Below are positions 33,634-43,157 of a stretch of 53,677 nucleotides of DNA, piece by piece. The position numbers were made by a program, and so were the translations under genes. Within the stretch, counting starts at the first letter, position 1; the number at the start of each line of letters is the position of its first letter. The notes under the pieces were generated by a model that was not told the origin of the DNA, ran no database searches, and saw only the letters and a program-made list of their open reading frames with translations. Source of the DNA: Virgibacillus alimentarius (GTDB lineage Bacteria; Bacillota; Bacilli; Bacillales; Amphibacillaceae); the NCBI RefSeq assembly GCF_000709085.1, contig NZ_JFBD01000004.1, positions 1 to 53,677 of the forward strand, in the 5' to 3' direction.

Positions 33634-35787
33634 ATGTTTATCGATAAGAAGGTGCCTTTTGTTGAACAACAGGAACAATCGGATTGTGGTTTGTGTTGTT
33701 TAGCAATGGTCTCAAGATATTATGGAAAACATTTAACACTATTAGATATTCAGGAATTATATCAAAATGGAAGAAATGGTATTTCCTTACAAGCCCTGAA
33801 AGAAATTGCAGGAAATATTGGATTAGATGTCAAGGTGTATAACGCGCCAAGTGAGAAATTATTTCAATGCCATTTACCAGCAATTATTCATTGGAAAGGG
33901 CATCATTTCGTAGTACTTGAGAAAGTAAGTAAAAAAGGTTATACCATAGTAGACCCCTCACAAGGAAGAATCACTATTGAGCCGGAGGAATTTAAAGAAT
34001 TTTTTTCTGGATTAATTATGTGTTTGAAACCATCCAAATTGTTTTCAAAGAAAAAAGAAAAAAATTTATGGATTCCATATTTAAAACTGTTGTCATCAAA
34101 AAGAAAATTGGTCCTTTATCTTTTGTGTTTCTCAATATTGCTTCAAGTACTATTATTATCCACTCCGATTCTGACGAATTATACCATTGATTCAATAATC
34201 ATCCCCGGGGATTTTGAGCTGATAAACGTATTGATTGCAATTATGACCATTTTAGTTGTTTTTCAAGTATTATTTACTTTTCTCCGGGCACGTTTAGTCG
34301 TAGTTTTAAGAAATCATTTGGATTTAGAGATGATGACAAAATTTATGAGCCATTTGCTATATTTGCCTTATGGATTTTTCCAACGCAGATCATTTGGCGA
34401 TCTAATGTTTCGGGCAAATAGTAATATAATGATTCGGCAAACTCTTTCCAATCAGGCGTTAGCCGGTGTTCTGGATTCTACTTTATTGGTAGTGTTTACG
34501 TTTTACTTATTTTATCAATCACCGTTTCTAACAATTATGATTACTGCCATTGGAATGCTCTATTTCCTTATGATATTTGTTGCAACCAAAAGGCTGCATC
34601 AGATTACAAAAGAAGAACTTTCAAAGCGTACTAAAGTACAATGGCATCAAAGCGAAATGATATATGGAATTCTCGGAGTAAAAATGGCCGGATTAGAAGC
34701 GAATATGTTTCAAACCTGGGAAACATATTACCTAGAACAATTAGAAGCAATCAAGAAAAAAGACTATTATGCCGCTAATTTAGAAACTTTGATTTTTGCC
34801 ATTAGAACAACAGCACCTTTCCTGGTTCTTGGTGTAGGAACTATACAGGTTCTTAATAATAGTATGTCTTTAGGAAGCATGGTTGCGTTTTTTACACTTA
34901 CTGTTACTTATTTTACAATGCTTGGATCACTGGCTACTTCTTTTAGCGAGTTTTCAAAGATGAAAGCATATATTGAACGTGTCGTCGATATCTTAGAAAG
35001 GCCTGAAGAGAAAAATGGAGAGAGAAGAATAGAAAGATTAAAAGGAAATATAACTGTAGAAAACTTAAGCTTTAGCTATAATGAAAATCCAGAGGAAGAG
35101 CTGTTCCTAGAAAATATAAAGTTGGATATTGAGGCAGGAGAAAAAATTGCAATAGTTGGTAAATCTGGTTCAGGAAAAACCACCGTTGCAAATTTATTGA
35201 TTGGTTTATATGAACCAATCAAGGGTGAAGTTTATTTTGACGACATTCCTTTAAGTGAAATAGATAAATCAACCTTGCGTAAGAAGGTGGGAGTTGTTCC
35301 TCAAGATATTCATTTTTTTAATCGTTCTGTTATGGAAAACATTACAATGTATTCCCCTAGTGCTCAATTAGAGGATGTGAAAGAAGCTGCCAAGTTGGCA
35401 AAAATTCATGATGATATTTCTTCATTACCAATGGGGTATAATACCATGATTTCCGAATTTGGTACTAATTTTTCTGGAGGGCAAAAACAAAGAATCGCAT
35501 TAGCCAGAGCATTAATCAATAAACCCTCTATCTTATTGTTAGATGAGGCTACAAGTTCGTTGGATACCATTGTGGAAAAAGAGATTGATGAAATATTGTC
35601 CGATTTGGATTGTACACGAATTGTAATAGCTCATAGGTTGAGCACAGTTAAAAATGCGGATAAAATTTTTGTCCTTGATAACGGAAAGATTGTAGAAATA
35701 GGAACCCATAATGATTTATTACGCAAACAGGGATATTACTATGAACTAATATTTAATTATGATGAAAAATCAATGATTGCCACATAA
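33634..35787 (+). CDS. lanT: Lanthipeptide ABC transporter with C39 leader peptidase (LanT)
   Basis: A 717-residue PCAT-type transporter. The C39 peptidase domain (1-135) has catalytic Cys18 (QSDCGLCCLAMV), His91 (GHHFVVL) and Asp107 (VDPSQG). A six-helix TM domain follows (about 150-430), then the ABC ATPase with Walker A GKSGSGKTT, signature FSGGQKQR and Walker B ILLLDEATS. It should cut the leader after VGG and export the modified peptide. ATG 33634 with AGGAGG 5 nt upstream is preferred to the ATG at 33619, which overlaps that site. It is the last clear gene of the lan operon. Confidence 0.95.
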   Translation: MFIDKKVPFVEQQEQSDCGLCCLAMVSRYYGKHLTLLDIQELYQNGRNGISLQALKEIAGNIGLDVKVYNAPSEKLFQCHLPAIIHWKGHHFVVLEKVSKKGYTIVDPSQGRITIEPEEFKEFFSGLIMCLKPSKLFSKKKEKNLWIPYLKLLSSKRKLVLYLLCFSILLQVLLLSTPILTNYTIDSIIIPGDFELINVLIAIMTILVVFQVLFTFLRARLVVVLRNHLDLEMMTKFMSHLLYLPYGFFQRRSFGDLMFRANSNIMIRQTLSNQALAGVLDSTLLVVFTFYLFYQSPFLTIMITAIGMLYFLMIFVATKRLHQITKEELSKRTKVQWHQSEMIYGILGVKMAGLEANMFQTWETYYLEQLEAIKKKDYYAANLETLIFAIRTTAPFLVLGVGTIQVLNNSMSLGSMVAFFTLTVTYFTMLGSLATSFSEFSKMKAYIERVVDILERPEEKNGERRIERLKGNITVENLSFSYNENPEEELFLENIKLDIEAGEKIAIVGKSGSGKTTVANLLIGLYEPIKGEVYFDDIPLSEIDKSTLRKKVGVVPQDIHFFNRSVMENITMYSPSAQLEDVKEAAKLAKIHDDISSLPMGYNTMISEFGTNFSGGQKQRIALARALINKPSILLLDEATSSLDTIVEKEIDEILSDLDCTRIVIAHRLSTVKNADKIFVLDNGKIVEIGTHNDLLRKQGYYYELIFNYDEKSMIAT

Positions 35788-36198
35788 TTTATAAGAAGTG
35801 AAAGGAAGGCTTGCGTGTATTAGCTATTTTTAACTCAACTTTCGCATTCTCGATTAAATCTATGCTACAGACCAATGAAGTGTTTACCTGTCTAATCTGT
35901 AATGCGGAAGTTGGGACTTTTAATATTCAACTTTCTGTATTTTTGTTATTGCACCTAACCTCACGTTACCCCCTATAATTGGTAATGAAGGAGCTGGGGT
36001 TACGCATCCAGCCACCAACTTTAGGATACGCAAGAGGGGAGGAAATATAGGCCATATCAAAAATACCTGGGAATGAATGACCATTGTTGGAGGATTATTC
36101 TAATGACAAATACTTCCTTAAAGTTGGTAGAGTAAAATTTAAGTAAGCTAAGAAAAGCAGAGCCTTTGTAAATTTTACTTTATGGAAGGAGAAGTATA
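35788..36198. other. Spacer after lanT with an inverted-repeat remnant
   Basis: A 411-bp stretch with no convincing gene. CAACTTTCGCATT at 35836-35848 and AATGCGGAAGTTGG at 35901-35914 form inverted repeats with one mismatch around about 50 bp. This could be a small MITE-like remnant or a hairpin. A GGAGGATTATTCTAATG start near 36090 opens only a frame of about 15 codons. Confidence 0.45.
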
Positions 36199-36534
36199 AT
36201 GAAGGACGGTTCGGTACGTGAAATTTGGATGGTGGAGATCATGCTTGGAATTTCTTTACTATTTGGTTTTTTGCCTCCATTCATTATGTTTTTAAAAACA
36301 AGGAAAACCAACATGTTTTATCGGGAGGCGAGTAGAAAAGCATTGAATTTTCACTTGACTATTTTTCCCTTTTTCTTTATCAGCTATTTCATGCCTGCCT
36401 GGTACACAAATTTTATTTATGTTGTATTGGTCATTGAACTATTTTTCATTGGATATGCAATGATACGCATTGCTCGTAAAAAAAGCCATACCTATCCAAT
36501 TGCCATAACGTATATTAAAAAGAATGTGATTTAG
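36199..36534 (+). CDS. Small membrane protein, hypothetical
   Basis: A 111-residue protein with about three TM segments (IMLGISLLFGFLPPFIMFL, LTIFPFFFISYFMPAW, FIYVVLVIELFFIGYAMI) and a basic C-terminus. No family is recognised; the layout somewhat resembles DUF4870-type small membrane proteins. GGAAGGAG precedes the ATG. It is 12 bp before the merR gene, so the two are one operon with the COG2426 gene. Its place just after lanT raises the possibility of a lanthipeptide immunity role, but the 411-bp gap weakens it. Confidence 0.65.
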   Translation: MKDGSVREIWMVEIMLGISLLFGFLPPFIMFLKTRKTNMFYREASRKALNFHLTIFPFFFISYFMPAWYTNFIYVVLVIELFFIGYAMIRIARKKSHTYPIAITYIKKNVI

Positions 36535-36546
36535 GGGAGTGACTTC

Positions 36547-37263
36547 ATGGAGAATCTACTCACTATCGGCCAACTAGCGAAACGAACGAATGTCACTATA
36601 AGAACGTTACACTATTATGACAAAATTGATTTGCTTAAATCAAGTGAACATAGTGAGGGAGGAGTACGTCTTTATACACACAATGATCTTAACAAATTAA
36701 GACAAATACAATCTTTAAAATTTCTTGGTTTATCGCTAAAGGAAATTGCTGGCTTATTGAAGGATAAAACTGTGAAACAAGCGGATATAGAAAAAATAAT
36801 CTCTTATAAAAGAGAGGAACTTTTGGAAGAGATCGATGAAAAGAAAAAAACTGTAGAAAAATTAAACGTGATGAGTGAGGTGATACATGGAAGAGATTAT
36901 ATTTATTTAGATATTTTTTGTTTTATCGTTTATGCAATGATTTGGGAAGAGGAAAATAAGGCCGAATTAGATGGTGCTTTACCCTTTTTGCAACGGGATG
37001 AGCGGGTGAAATTGGATAAAGAGTATTTTGACATTTATGTAGAACTTAAGCAGTTTGCTTCCAAGGAGGTTCCATTCTTTTCTGAAAAAGCCCAGAACTT
37101 AATCAGAAGGCTTGAAAAGGTAGTCGCAAATACTCTCTCCATTGATAAACATCCTGTTCATAAAGACATAAACTTAAATATTGACCTGTATAATCCTTTT
37201 TCAGAAAAGGAAAAAAGATTTATTGAAAATGCTTATAATTATTACCGCGAAACGCTTTCTTAA
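36547..37263 (+). CDS. MerR family transcriptional regulator
   Basis: A 238-residue MerR protein. The winged helix domain TIGQLAKRTNVTIRTLHYYD (about 6-25) is followed by RLYTHNDLNKLRQIQSLKFL and the dimerisation coiled coil (80-115). The C-terminal region of about 120 residues lacks metal-binding Cys clusters, so it probably senses an organic ligand, as in TipAL/Mta-like regulators. It lies between two membrane protein genes, 12 and 14 bp apart, and presumably controls this operon. A suitable stretched promoter upstream of 36199 was not identified. Confidence 0.88.
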   Translation: MENLLTIGQLAKRTNVTIRTLHYYDKIDLLKSSEHSEGGVRLYTHNDLNKLRQIQSLKFLGLSLKEIAGLLKDKTVKQADIEKIISYKREELLEEIDEKKKTVEKLNVMSEVIHGRDYIYLDIFCFIVYAMIWEEENKAELDGALPFLQRDERVKLDKEYFDIYVELKQFASKEVPFFSEKAQNLIRRLEKVVANTLSIDKHPVHKDINLNIDLYNPFSEKEKRFIENAYNYYRETLS

Positions 37264-37277
37264 AAAGGAGTGAAAAA

Positions 37278-37763
37278 ATGCTGGAAGAATTAATTCAGAA
37301 GATTACAGATTTGCCGTCCTTTTATCAGGTATTAATGATTTTTGTAATTGGCTTCGTCCCCTTTTTGGAATCCCATGTAGCTGTTCCGTTGGGGGTGATT
37401 GTGGATTTACCGTTTGTCCCGATAACTTTGGTTGCTATCGTAGCAAATTTCATTTCCGTTATGTTCCTTATAGTGTTCGCTAGTTTTCTACGAACGAACA
37501 TGTTTAAAAAAAAGGGAACTTCCGTATTAGCCTCTAGGATTAATAAGGCACAATATTATTTTAACAGGTACGGAGTCCCAGGTTTATCACTCATGGGGCC
37601 GATCATCGGGGCTAATCATATAAGCGCTTTTGTTTCAATGATGGCAGGTGCAACAAGAAGGCAAGTAATCATCTGGCAGTTTATTTCTATTACAGCATGG
37701 GGAATAGGTACAGGGATTCTATTGATCTATGGTATAGATGTGTATAATCTATTAAAGGAATAA
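37278..37763 (+). CDS. COG2426 small multi-drug export protein
   Basis: A 161-residue membrane protein. It has the characteristic FVIGFVPFLESHVAVPLGVI (residues about 21-40) and GPIIGANHISAFVSMMAGATRRQVIIW of the Sm_multidrug_ex family, with about five TM segments. The family name is from early annotation; transport of drugs has not been well shown, and it is related to DedA-type proteins. Operonic with the MerR gene, so the regulator may respond to a compound this protein handles. AAAAAGGAG lies 8 nt before the ATG. Confidence 0.82.
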   Translation: MLEELIQKITDLPSFYQVLMIFVIGFVPFLESHVAVPLGVIVDLPFVPITLVAIVANFISVMFLIVFASFLRTNMFKKKGTSVLASRINKAQYYFNRYGVPGLSLMGPIIGANHISAFVSMMAGATRRQVIIWQFISITAWGIGTGILLIYGIDVYNLLKE

Positions 37764-37966
37764 CTTAACCTAAGGGGAGGAAATATTGTTTATTGCATTC
37801 ATACGATAGAAACGAATAATCCGCAGCTACTTCTATGAAATATTTACACCGCACCCTTCGGATCCACTCTTGCCTGAATTTATTGGTAGTAACTAATTTT
37901 AAATACGAAAAGAACTTTTAGTGAAGGGAAAATGTAAATACCATAAAATCCATTCATGCGAGATAT

Positions 37967-38413
37967 TTATTTAATGGTGTCAATGATTTTTTTAAGCTCC
38001 AACCAATAAATAATATACTGGCCGATTCCTAACAGAATTAAAATTAAAAGTGGCATGAAGGGGATGTTACTAAAATAAGCTATTATACCTATTCCTAAAG
38101 GGATTGCTACTGAATAATAAATATAGACTTTTCTACAGGCCTGAAGAGTCATCCATTTTAAACCTTCATCTTCCTCTATTAATTCAGTAGGCTTTAAAGT
38201 AAAGAAATTAAATTTTCTTGCAGGGTTCTTCATATTATATACAGTAATTAAAATAATCCAGGTAAGAAACACCACGAAGAACATAAACTTTAAATCAGTT
38301 GACTGTATAAAAAGTGGAAAATACTCTGAATAACTATGTTCTAAAATGGCAGTTCCTAATACAGTTAAAAGCAATATTTGAAATAAAGGAAAACGTAATA
38401 AATTCTCAATCAT
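37967..38413 (-). CDS. Four-helix membrane protein, hypothetical
   Basis: A 148-residue protein with four likely TM helices (FPLFQILLLTVLGTAIL, FMFFVVFLTWIILITVY, YYSVAIPLGIGIIAYF, PLLILILLGIGQYIIYW). No family is recognised. It follows an XRE-type regulator by 31 bp on the same strand. Such regulator/membrane protein pairs are frequent in bacilli, and the regulator is likely to control the pair. No function proposed. Confidence 0.7.
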   Translation of the reverse strand: MIENLLRFPLFQILLLTVLGTAILEHSYSEYFPLFIQSTDLKFMFFVVFLTWIILITVYNMKNPARKFNFFTLKPTELIEEDEGLKWMTLQACRKVYIYYSVAIPLGIGIIAYFSNIPFMPLLILILLGIGQYIIYWLELKKIIDTIK

Positions 38414-38444
38414 ATTTTACCACCAATTAGCCCTTCTTGTATTT

Positions 38445-38639
38445 TCATTCAATCCAAAAAACTTCTCCAATATCCTTCCCCAAGGCATTTGAAATTTTAA
38501 TTGCTAAAGTAACAGAAGGATCATATACACCTTTTTCAATGAAAGCAACTGTTTGTCTAGTCACATTTACTTTTTTCCCAAGTTGTTCTTGGGTTAGTTT
38601 TTGTTCTTTTCTAAGCTGTTTGACGCTATTTTGGAGCAT
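38445..38639 (-). CDS. XRE family small transcriptional regulator
   Basis: A 64-residue Cro/CI-like helix-turn-helix protein almost wholly made of the DNA-binding domain: LRKEQKLTQEQLGKKVNVTR, then TVAFIEKGVYDPSVTLAIKI and KDIGEVFW. This is the YozG-type compact regulator. It is upstream of and probably cotranscribed with the membrane protein at 37967. The ATG is at 38639. An obvious operator was not found. Confidence 0.88.
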   Translation of the reverse strand: MLQNSVKQLRKEQKLTQEQLGKKVNVTRQTVAFIEKGVYDPSVTLAIKISNALGKDIGEVFWIE

Positions 38640-39231
38640 ATGTATTTTCCTTTTTTTCTTAAGTGGGATAAAATAAATCTACTTTTAAGATAAAGTATGA
38701 CCTTTGCAAGTTTCTCATTGAAACTATAAATAGCAGATTTGTAGTTCGTTGATGGAGTTCCTATATCAATTCGTAAACTTTAATTAACTCAGTACTTCAT
38801 TAAATGTTTTTCGTCTATGCTTGTTCAAACGCAAATACAGCAATTTTTCCAAGATATTCTTTTCGCACCTTTCGAAAAACATCACCGAAAAAAACTCTAA
38901 GCATCAGAAGCGTTCAACACCCTGAACACTTATATATAGTATACCTTATTTTCACACATTTGATAAACAATTTCATCATAAAATAATCTAGTATTTAAGG
39001 AAGTGTCTTACCTATGTCTACTAGTATCGTATGTGACTTATCTCAACAAAAACTCCCTACCACTATTTGGCAAGGAGTTTTTACATTCTATGAAGCGAAA
39101 ATCTATCGTTCTATTTTCTCCAGTCGACAAAAACAACATATACAGAATAGTGACAAGCACCACCGCAAGCGTGTACTAGTCCACGGTGTGAAACGCGCAC
39201 ACGCTGTAAATATGTCAGTGGGACAGACCCT
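38640..39231. other. Intergenic stretch with terminator and repeat remnants
   Basis: About 590 bp without a credible gene. It holds the hairpin at 39047-39083 and, towards rbsB, diverged pieces of the dispersed repeat (GTCGACAAAAAC, GTGACAAGCACC, GGGACAGACCC). The last of these begins right at the rbsB stop codon. Confidence 0.5.
39047..39083. terminator. Rho-independent terminator
   Basis: AAAAACTCC and GGAGTTTTT form a 9-bp stem around a loop of about 17 nt, with T-runs available in both directions. It may terminate the rbs operon on the minus strand about 150 bp past rbsB. Confidence 0.65.
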
Positions 39232-40176
39232 TTATTCTGTAACCATTTCCAGTTCTACTGGGATGAATTCGTCAAGTTCTTCTCCGTTTGCTACTTTTCC
39301 TGCTGCTTCGACTGCTTTCTCTGCAATGAGTTTAGGCTGCTGGGCGATCGTTGCGTCCATGTCGCCTTCTTTTACTGCTTTTTGTGCATCATCGGTTGCG
39401 TCAAACCCGACGACAACGACATCGTCCAGCATATTTTTACTTTCTAATGCTTCCACGGCGCCTAGTGCCATTTCGTCATTATGGGCAAATAAGGCATCAA
39501 TTTCATCTTCGCTTTGGAGGATGTTTTCCATCACGGATAGTCCTTTCGTGCGGTCAAAATCTGCGGATTGATTGGCAACGATTTCGATATCATCCATGTC
39601 GTCCACGATATTGTGGAATCCTTTTCCGCGTTCACGTGTTGCAGATGCACCAGAAATCCCCTCTAACTCGACTACTTTTCCTTTTTCTTCTAATTGATCT
39701 GCAATGAATTCACCGGCCATTTCCCCACCTGACACGTTGTCGGAAGCGATATGCGTGACTACTTCTCCCCCTTCAGCGCTTCGGTCCACTGTGATTACCG
39801 GGACGTCTGCATCATTGGCTAATTCCACAGCGGACGTAACTGCCTCGGAATCTACCGGATTGATTAAAAGGACGTCGATGTCTTGCTGCAATAGATCCTC
39901 TACATCACTTAATTGCGTTGATGGGTCATCCTGCGCGTCTGAGGATACGATATCATAGTCGGCTTCTTTTGCTGTTTCCTCCGCACCATCGCGTAATGTG
40001 ACAAAAAATGGATTATTTAGTGTGGAGACGGATAATCCAATGGTAATATCCTTATCTTCTTCTTTTCCTATTGCCTCTTCCCCGTCATCGGAAGATCCCG
40101 GTTTTTCCATGGAACATGCTGCCAGTAAAACAAGCAATAAAGCGAAAATACTACATTTTTTCAAAAAGTTTATCAT
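39232..40176 (-). CDS. rbsB: Ribose ABC transporter substrate-binding lipoprotein
   Basis: A 314-residue type-I periplasmic-binding protein anchored as a lipoprotein (lipobox LLAAC, Cys21). Mature regions include IGLSVSTLNNPFFVTLRDGA (about 46-65), VDRSAEGGEVVTHIASDN and ALFAHNDEMALGAVEAL, all typical of RbsB. It binds D-ribose outside the membrane and hands it to RbsC/RbsA. Last gene of rbsRKDACB, 33 bp after rbsC. GAGGAGG lies 9 nt before the ATG. Confidence 0.96.
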   Translation of the reverse strand: MINFLKKCSIFALLLVLLAACSMEKPGSSDDGEEAIGKEEDKDITIGLSVSTLNNPFFVTLRDGAEETAKEADYDIVSSDAQDDPSTQLSDVEDLLQQDIDVLLINPVDSEAVTSAVELANDADVPVITVDRSAEGGEVVTHIASDNVSGGEMAGEFIADQLEEKGKVVELEGISGASATRERGKGFHNIVDDMDDIEIVANQSADFDRTKGLSVMENILQSEDEIDALFAHNDEMALGAVEALESKNMLDDVVVVGFDATDDAQKAVKEGDMDATIAQQPKLIAEKAVEAAGKVANGEELDEFIPVELEMVTE

Positions 40177-40209
40177 TCTAGTATTCCTCCTCTTTTTTTA
40201 TTCCTTCCC

Positions 40210-41145
40210 TTACTCAGAACGTCGATCCATTAATACCGCTAGTAAAATAACACCACCTTTTACAATTTGCTGATAGAATGAAGATACATTTAATAGATTT
40301 AAGCCATTATCGATGACACCGATAATTAAGGCACCGACTAATGTTCCTGCAATTCTCCCGCGGCCGCCGGCTAGGCTTGTACCACCGATTACTACAGCCG
40401 CAATGGCATCCAGTTCATACATCGTGCCTGCTGTTGGCTGCGCGGAATTCAAACGACTCGTAATAATAATTCCGGCAAGAACCGACAACATTCCGGTTAA
40501 AGCATACACCCAGACTTTGACACGATCTGTCTTGATTCCCGATAATATGGATGCTTCCTCATTTCCCCCGACCGCATATACCTGCCGGCCGAATACGGTG
40601 TTTCTGAGGACGAAAAATAAAATCACAAAAGCAATCATCATGATAACGGCTGGAAAAGGAACGCCGAATACATATCCTTTCCCAATCATTTGAAAGCTGA
40701 CGCTATCCGATAATCCGGTAATCGGCTTTCCACCTGTATAAACAAGCGTTGCACCGCGGAAAATCGTCATTGTCGCAAGTGTTGCAATAAACGGTGCCAC
40801 TTTCCCTTTTGTAATAATTAGTCCGTTAACTGCACCTAAAGCCAGACCAATCAACAGACCAATGAGCATTGAAAGCATCGGATCCACACCGCTGCTTAGT
40901 AAACCTGCCGTGAGTGCACTGCCAAGGGCTAAAAGTGAGCCTACCGATAAATCAATACCAGCAGTTAAAATAACAAACGTCATTCCAAAGGCAATCAGTG
41001 CATTGACAGATACCTGTCTCAGTAAATTCAAAATATTATTTAGGGTAAAAAAATTATCGCTTAACAAGCCAAGAATAATCGTAATGATAATCAGCCCAAT
41101 AAGTGGCCCAATTTTAATGAGGTTGCGCTGGATCAGCTGCTTCAT
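40210..41145 (-). CDS. rbsC: Ribose ABC transporter permease
   Basis: A 311-residue permease with 8-10 TM helices. Signature stretches are [39 protein letters not shown] and [20 protein letters not shown], the last being the cytoplasmic loop that contacts RbsA. Its start overlaps the rbsA end by 32 bp, suggesting coupled translation. GGAGGG precedes the ATG by 7 nt. It forms the membrane channel of the ribose importer. Confidence 0.96.
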   Translation of the reverse strand: MKQLIQRNLIKIGPLIGLIIITIILGLLSDNFFTLNNILNLLRQVSVNALIAFGMTFVILTAGIDLSVGSLLALGSALTAGLLSSGVDPMLSMLIGLLIGLALGAVNGLIITKGKVAPFIATLATMTIFRGATLVYTGGKPITGLSDSVSFQMIGKGYVFGVPFPAVIMMIAFVILFFVLRNTVFGRQVYAVGGNEEASILSGIKTDRVKVWVYALTGMLSVLAGIIITSRLNSAQPTAGTMYELDAIAAVVIGGTSLAGGRGRIAGTLVGALIIGVIDNGLNLLNVSSFYQQIVKGGVILLAVLMDRRSE

Positions 41146-42646
41146 GTTTATTCCCTCCTGTAGCTGCTGTCATAATCTTTTCCTGATCCGCTTCATCACG
41201 GTTTAAAAACCCAGTAACTTTCCCCTCGTGCATGACCATAATGCGATCACTAACACCAAGCACTTCGGGGAGCTCGGAGGAAATCATCATAATGGCAACA
41301 CCACTTTGAGTGAGTTCATTCATGATGGTATATATCTCTTTTTTCGCCCCAACATCAACACCTCTTGTCGGTTCATCCAATATGAGGACACGCGGATGGA
41401 TTCCTAGCCACTTGGCAATGACGACCTTTTGCTGGTTTCCGCCGCTCAGTGATTTTACTTGCTGTTCTTTTCCTGTTGTCCTCACCTGAAGCTTTTGAAT
41501 CAAATCCATCACGAGATTTTTTTCTTTCGCATCCGAGATAAAGCCGTTTTTTGATACCGCTCTCAAATTCGTTAACGCAATATTTTCTCGGATGGATGCG
41601 CCTAGAACGAGTCCTTTTGCTTTTCGGTCCTCCGTAATAAAACCGATTCCCGCACGGACGGCATCCCGCGGGTGTTTGATGTGCAGTTCTTTGCCCAGGA
41701 GCTTTACGGTGCCGCCGTCTTTTTTTTGAAAGCCAAAGATCGCTTCCATCACTTCTGACCTTCCCGCTCCCATCAAACCGGCAATGCCAAGGATTTCTCC
41801 TTCTTTCACGTTAAAGCTCACATCCTGAAATAGGCCATCCCGTTTGAGGTTTTCCACCTCGAAGATAACGTCACCGACGGCGTGGGTTCGTTCCGGAAAG
41901 CGTTCACCGAGCTCACGCCCAACCATCATTTTGACAATGGCTTCAAAGGATGTATCGGCAATATTTTCACACCCAACAAACTGTCCGTCACGTAAAATCG
42001 TAATCCGGTCACAAAGATGGAAAATTTCTTCCATCCGGTGTGATATGTAAATAATACTAACTCCCTGTTTCTTTAACTCCGTAACCACGCGGAACAAGTT
42101 ATAAATTTCGCGGTCGGTCAGTGCCGCAGTCGGCTCGTCCATGACAATCAGCCGCGCCTTGGTGGACAGTGCCCGGGCAATTTCAACCATTTGCTGTTTT
42201 CCTACCGAAAGATCCCCTGCGATATCATTCGGGTGAATTGTTGTAACCCCGAGTTCCTTCAGACTTTCTTTCGTGCGTTGATGCATTTCTTTTTTATGTA
42301 AGATACCTGTTTTTCCGTACACGAGTTCTTTTCCGAGAAACATATTTTGGGCAACGGTTAAATAAGGAATAATGTTCAATTCCTGATGAATCACACTGAT
42401 CCCCATTTCCTCTGCCTGTTTTGGATTGGTAAAATCAACTTCTGCACCGTCTACTTTAATGACCCCGTGATCGCGTGGATGGATGCCTGTTAAAACTTTG
42501 ATCAATGTTGACTTACCAGCTCCATTCTCACCCATCAAAGCGTGGACTTCTCCGCTTCTCACCTCAAAATCCACATTTTTTAACACCTTGTTTCCAGCAA
42601 ACGATTTATCAATCTGCTTCATTTCTACAATCGGTGTTGAATGCAA
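41114..42646 (-). CDS. rbsA: Ribose ABC transporter ATP-binding protein (double ATPase)
   Basis: A protein of about 510 residues with two ABC domains. The first has [10 protein letters not shown] and [15 protein letters not shown]; the second has the degenerate [10 protein letters not shown] Walker A and [15 protein letters not shown]. This is the usual RbsA pattern. I chose TTG 42646 because GAGGTGA lies 5-7 nt upstream; a GTG at 42655 is inside that site. The C-terminal extension ([14 protein letters not shown]) runs 32 bp into rbsC. It energises ribose import. Confidence 0.95.
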   Translation of the reverse strand: MHSTPIVEMKQIDKSFAGNKVLKNVDFEVRSGEVHALMGENGAGKSTLIKVLTGIHPRDHGVIKVDGAEVDFTNPKQAEEMGISVIHQELNIIPYLTVAQNMFLGKELVYGKTGILHKKEMHQRTKESLKELGVTTIHPNDIAGDLSVGKQQMVEIARALSTKARLIVMDEPTAALTDREIYNLFRVVTELKKQGVSIIYISHRMEEIFHLCDRITILRDGQFVGCENIADTSFEAIVKMMVGRELGERFPERTHAVGDVIFEVENLKRDGLFQDVSFNVKEGEILGIAGLMGAGRSEVMEAIFGFQKKDGGTVKLLGKELHIKHPRDAVRAGIGFITEDRKAKGLVLGASIRENIALTNLRAVSKNGFISDAKEKNLVMDLIQKLQVRTTGKEQQVKSLSGGNQQKVVIAKWLGIHPRVLILDEPTRGVDVGAKKEIYTIMNELTQSGVAIMMISSELPEVLGVSDRIMVMHEGKVTGFLNRDEADQEKIMTAATGGNKHEAADPAQPH

Positions 42647-42662
42647 TGTTCTCACCTCTTTT

Positions 42663-43058
42663 CTAAAAAATGACGTCAGCCTGTAAAATCATATTGGCAT
42701 AAGGTGTCGCTTCCCCGGTTCGAATGACTGCTTTTGCACCTTTTATGTTCTTTTTTAATTCCTCGTGGGGGATATAGTGAACCGGTGTATCTGAATGTCT
42801 TTTGATAATTTCCTGGTGCAGTTCATCATTCTTTATCTGTATTTCATTTGCAAGCATGATTTCCTCAACAGCCATATCCGCTGTGACCGCTTTCAGTACT
42901 GTCAAAAAGCTAGGATTCCCTAACCCAAGGGAAACATCGATGCATTGGATATTTTCCGGGATCGGCAGCCCGCAATCCGCAATGATGATCGTGTCGGTGT
43001 GACCAAGATTTGCGAGCACGGATGCAATTTCTCTATTTAATATTCCTGACTTTTTCAT
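42663..43058 (-). CDS. rbsD: D-ribose pyranase
   Basis: A 131-residue RbsD protein with all landmarks: [20 protein letters not shown] with the catalytic His20, [10 protein letters not shown] and the C-terminal [19 protein letters not shown]. It interconverts beta-pyranose and beta-furanose forms of ribose, supplying the form that ribokinase uses. Located between rbsK and rbsA as in B. subtilis. The 99-bp gap to rbsK holds a GGGGG/CCCCC hairpin repeat. Confidence 0.97.
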   Translation of the reverse strand: MKKSGILNREIASVLANLGHTDTIIIADCGLPIPENIQCIDVSLGLGNPSFLTVLKAVTADMAVEEIMLANEIQIKNDELHQEIIKRHSDTPVHYIPHEELKKNIKGAKAVIRTGEATPYANMILQADVIF

Positions 43059-43077
43059 CGAAGCTCGTCCTCTCTCT

Positions 43078-43157
43078 CTCTCTTATAAAATAAACTGGGG
43101 ACACTCTCTCACCGCTTTAGCACACGAACGTGGCGGGGGTCAGACCGTACAGCCCCC
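43078..43157. repeat. Dispersed GGGGTCAGACC-type hairpin repeat between rbsK and rbsD
   Basis: On the minus strand the rbsK TAA is immediately followed by GGGGGCTGTACGGTCTGACC and CCC, a GGGG/CCCC hairpin. A stretch with GGTGAGAGAGTGTCCCC ends the unit. It interrupts the rbs operon and may attenuate transcription past rbsK. It belongs with other GC-rich 3'-end repeats in this window. Confidence 0.6.
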
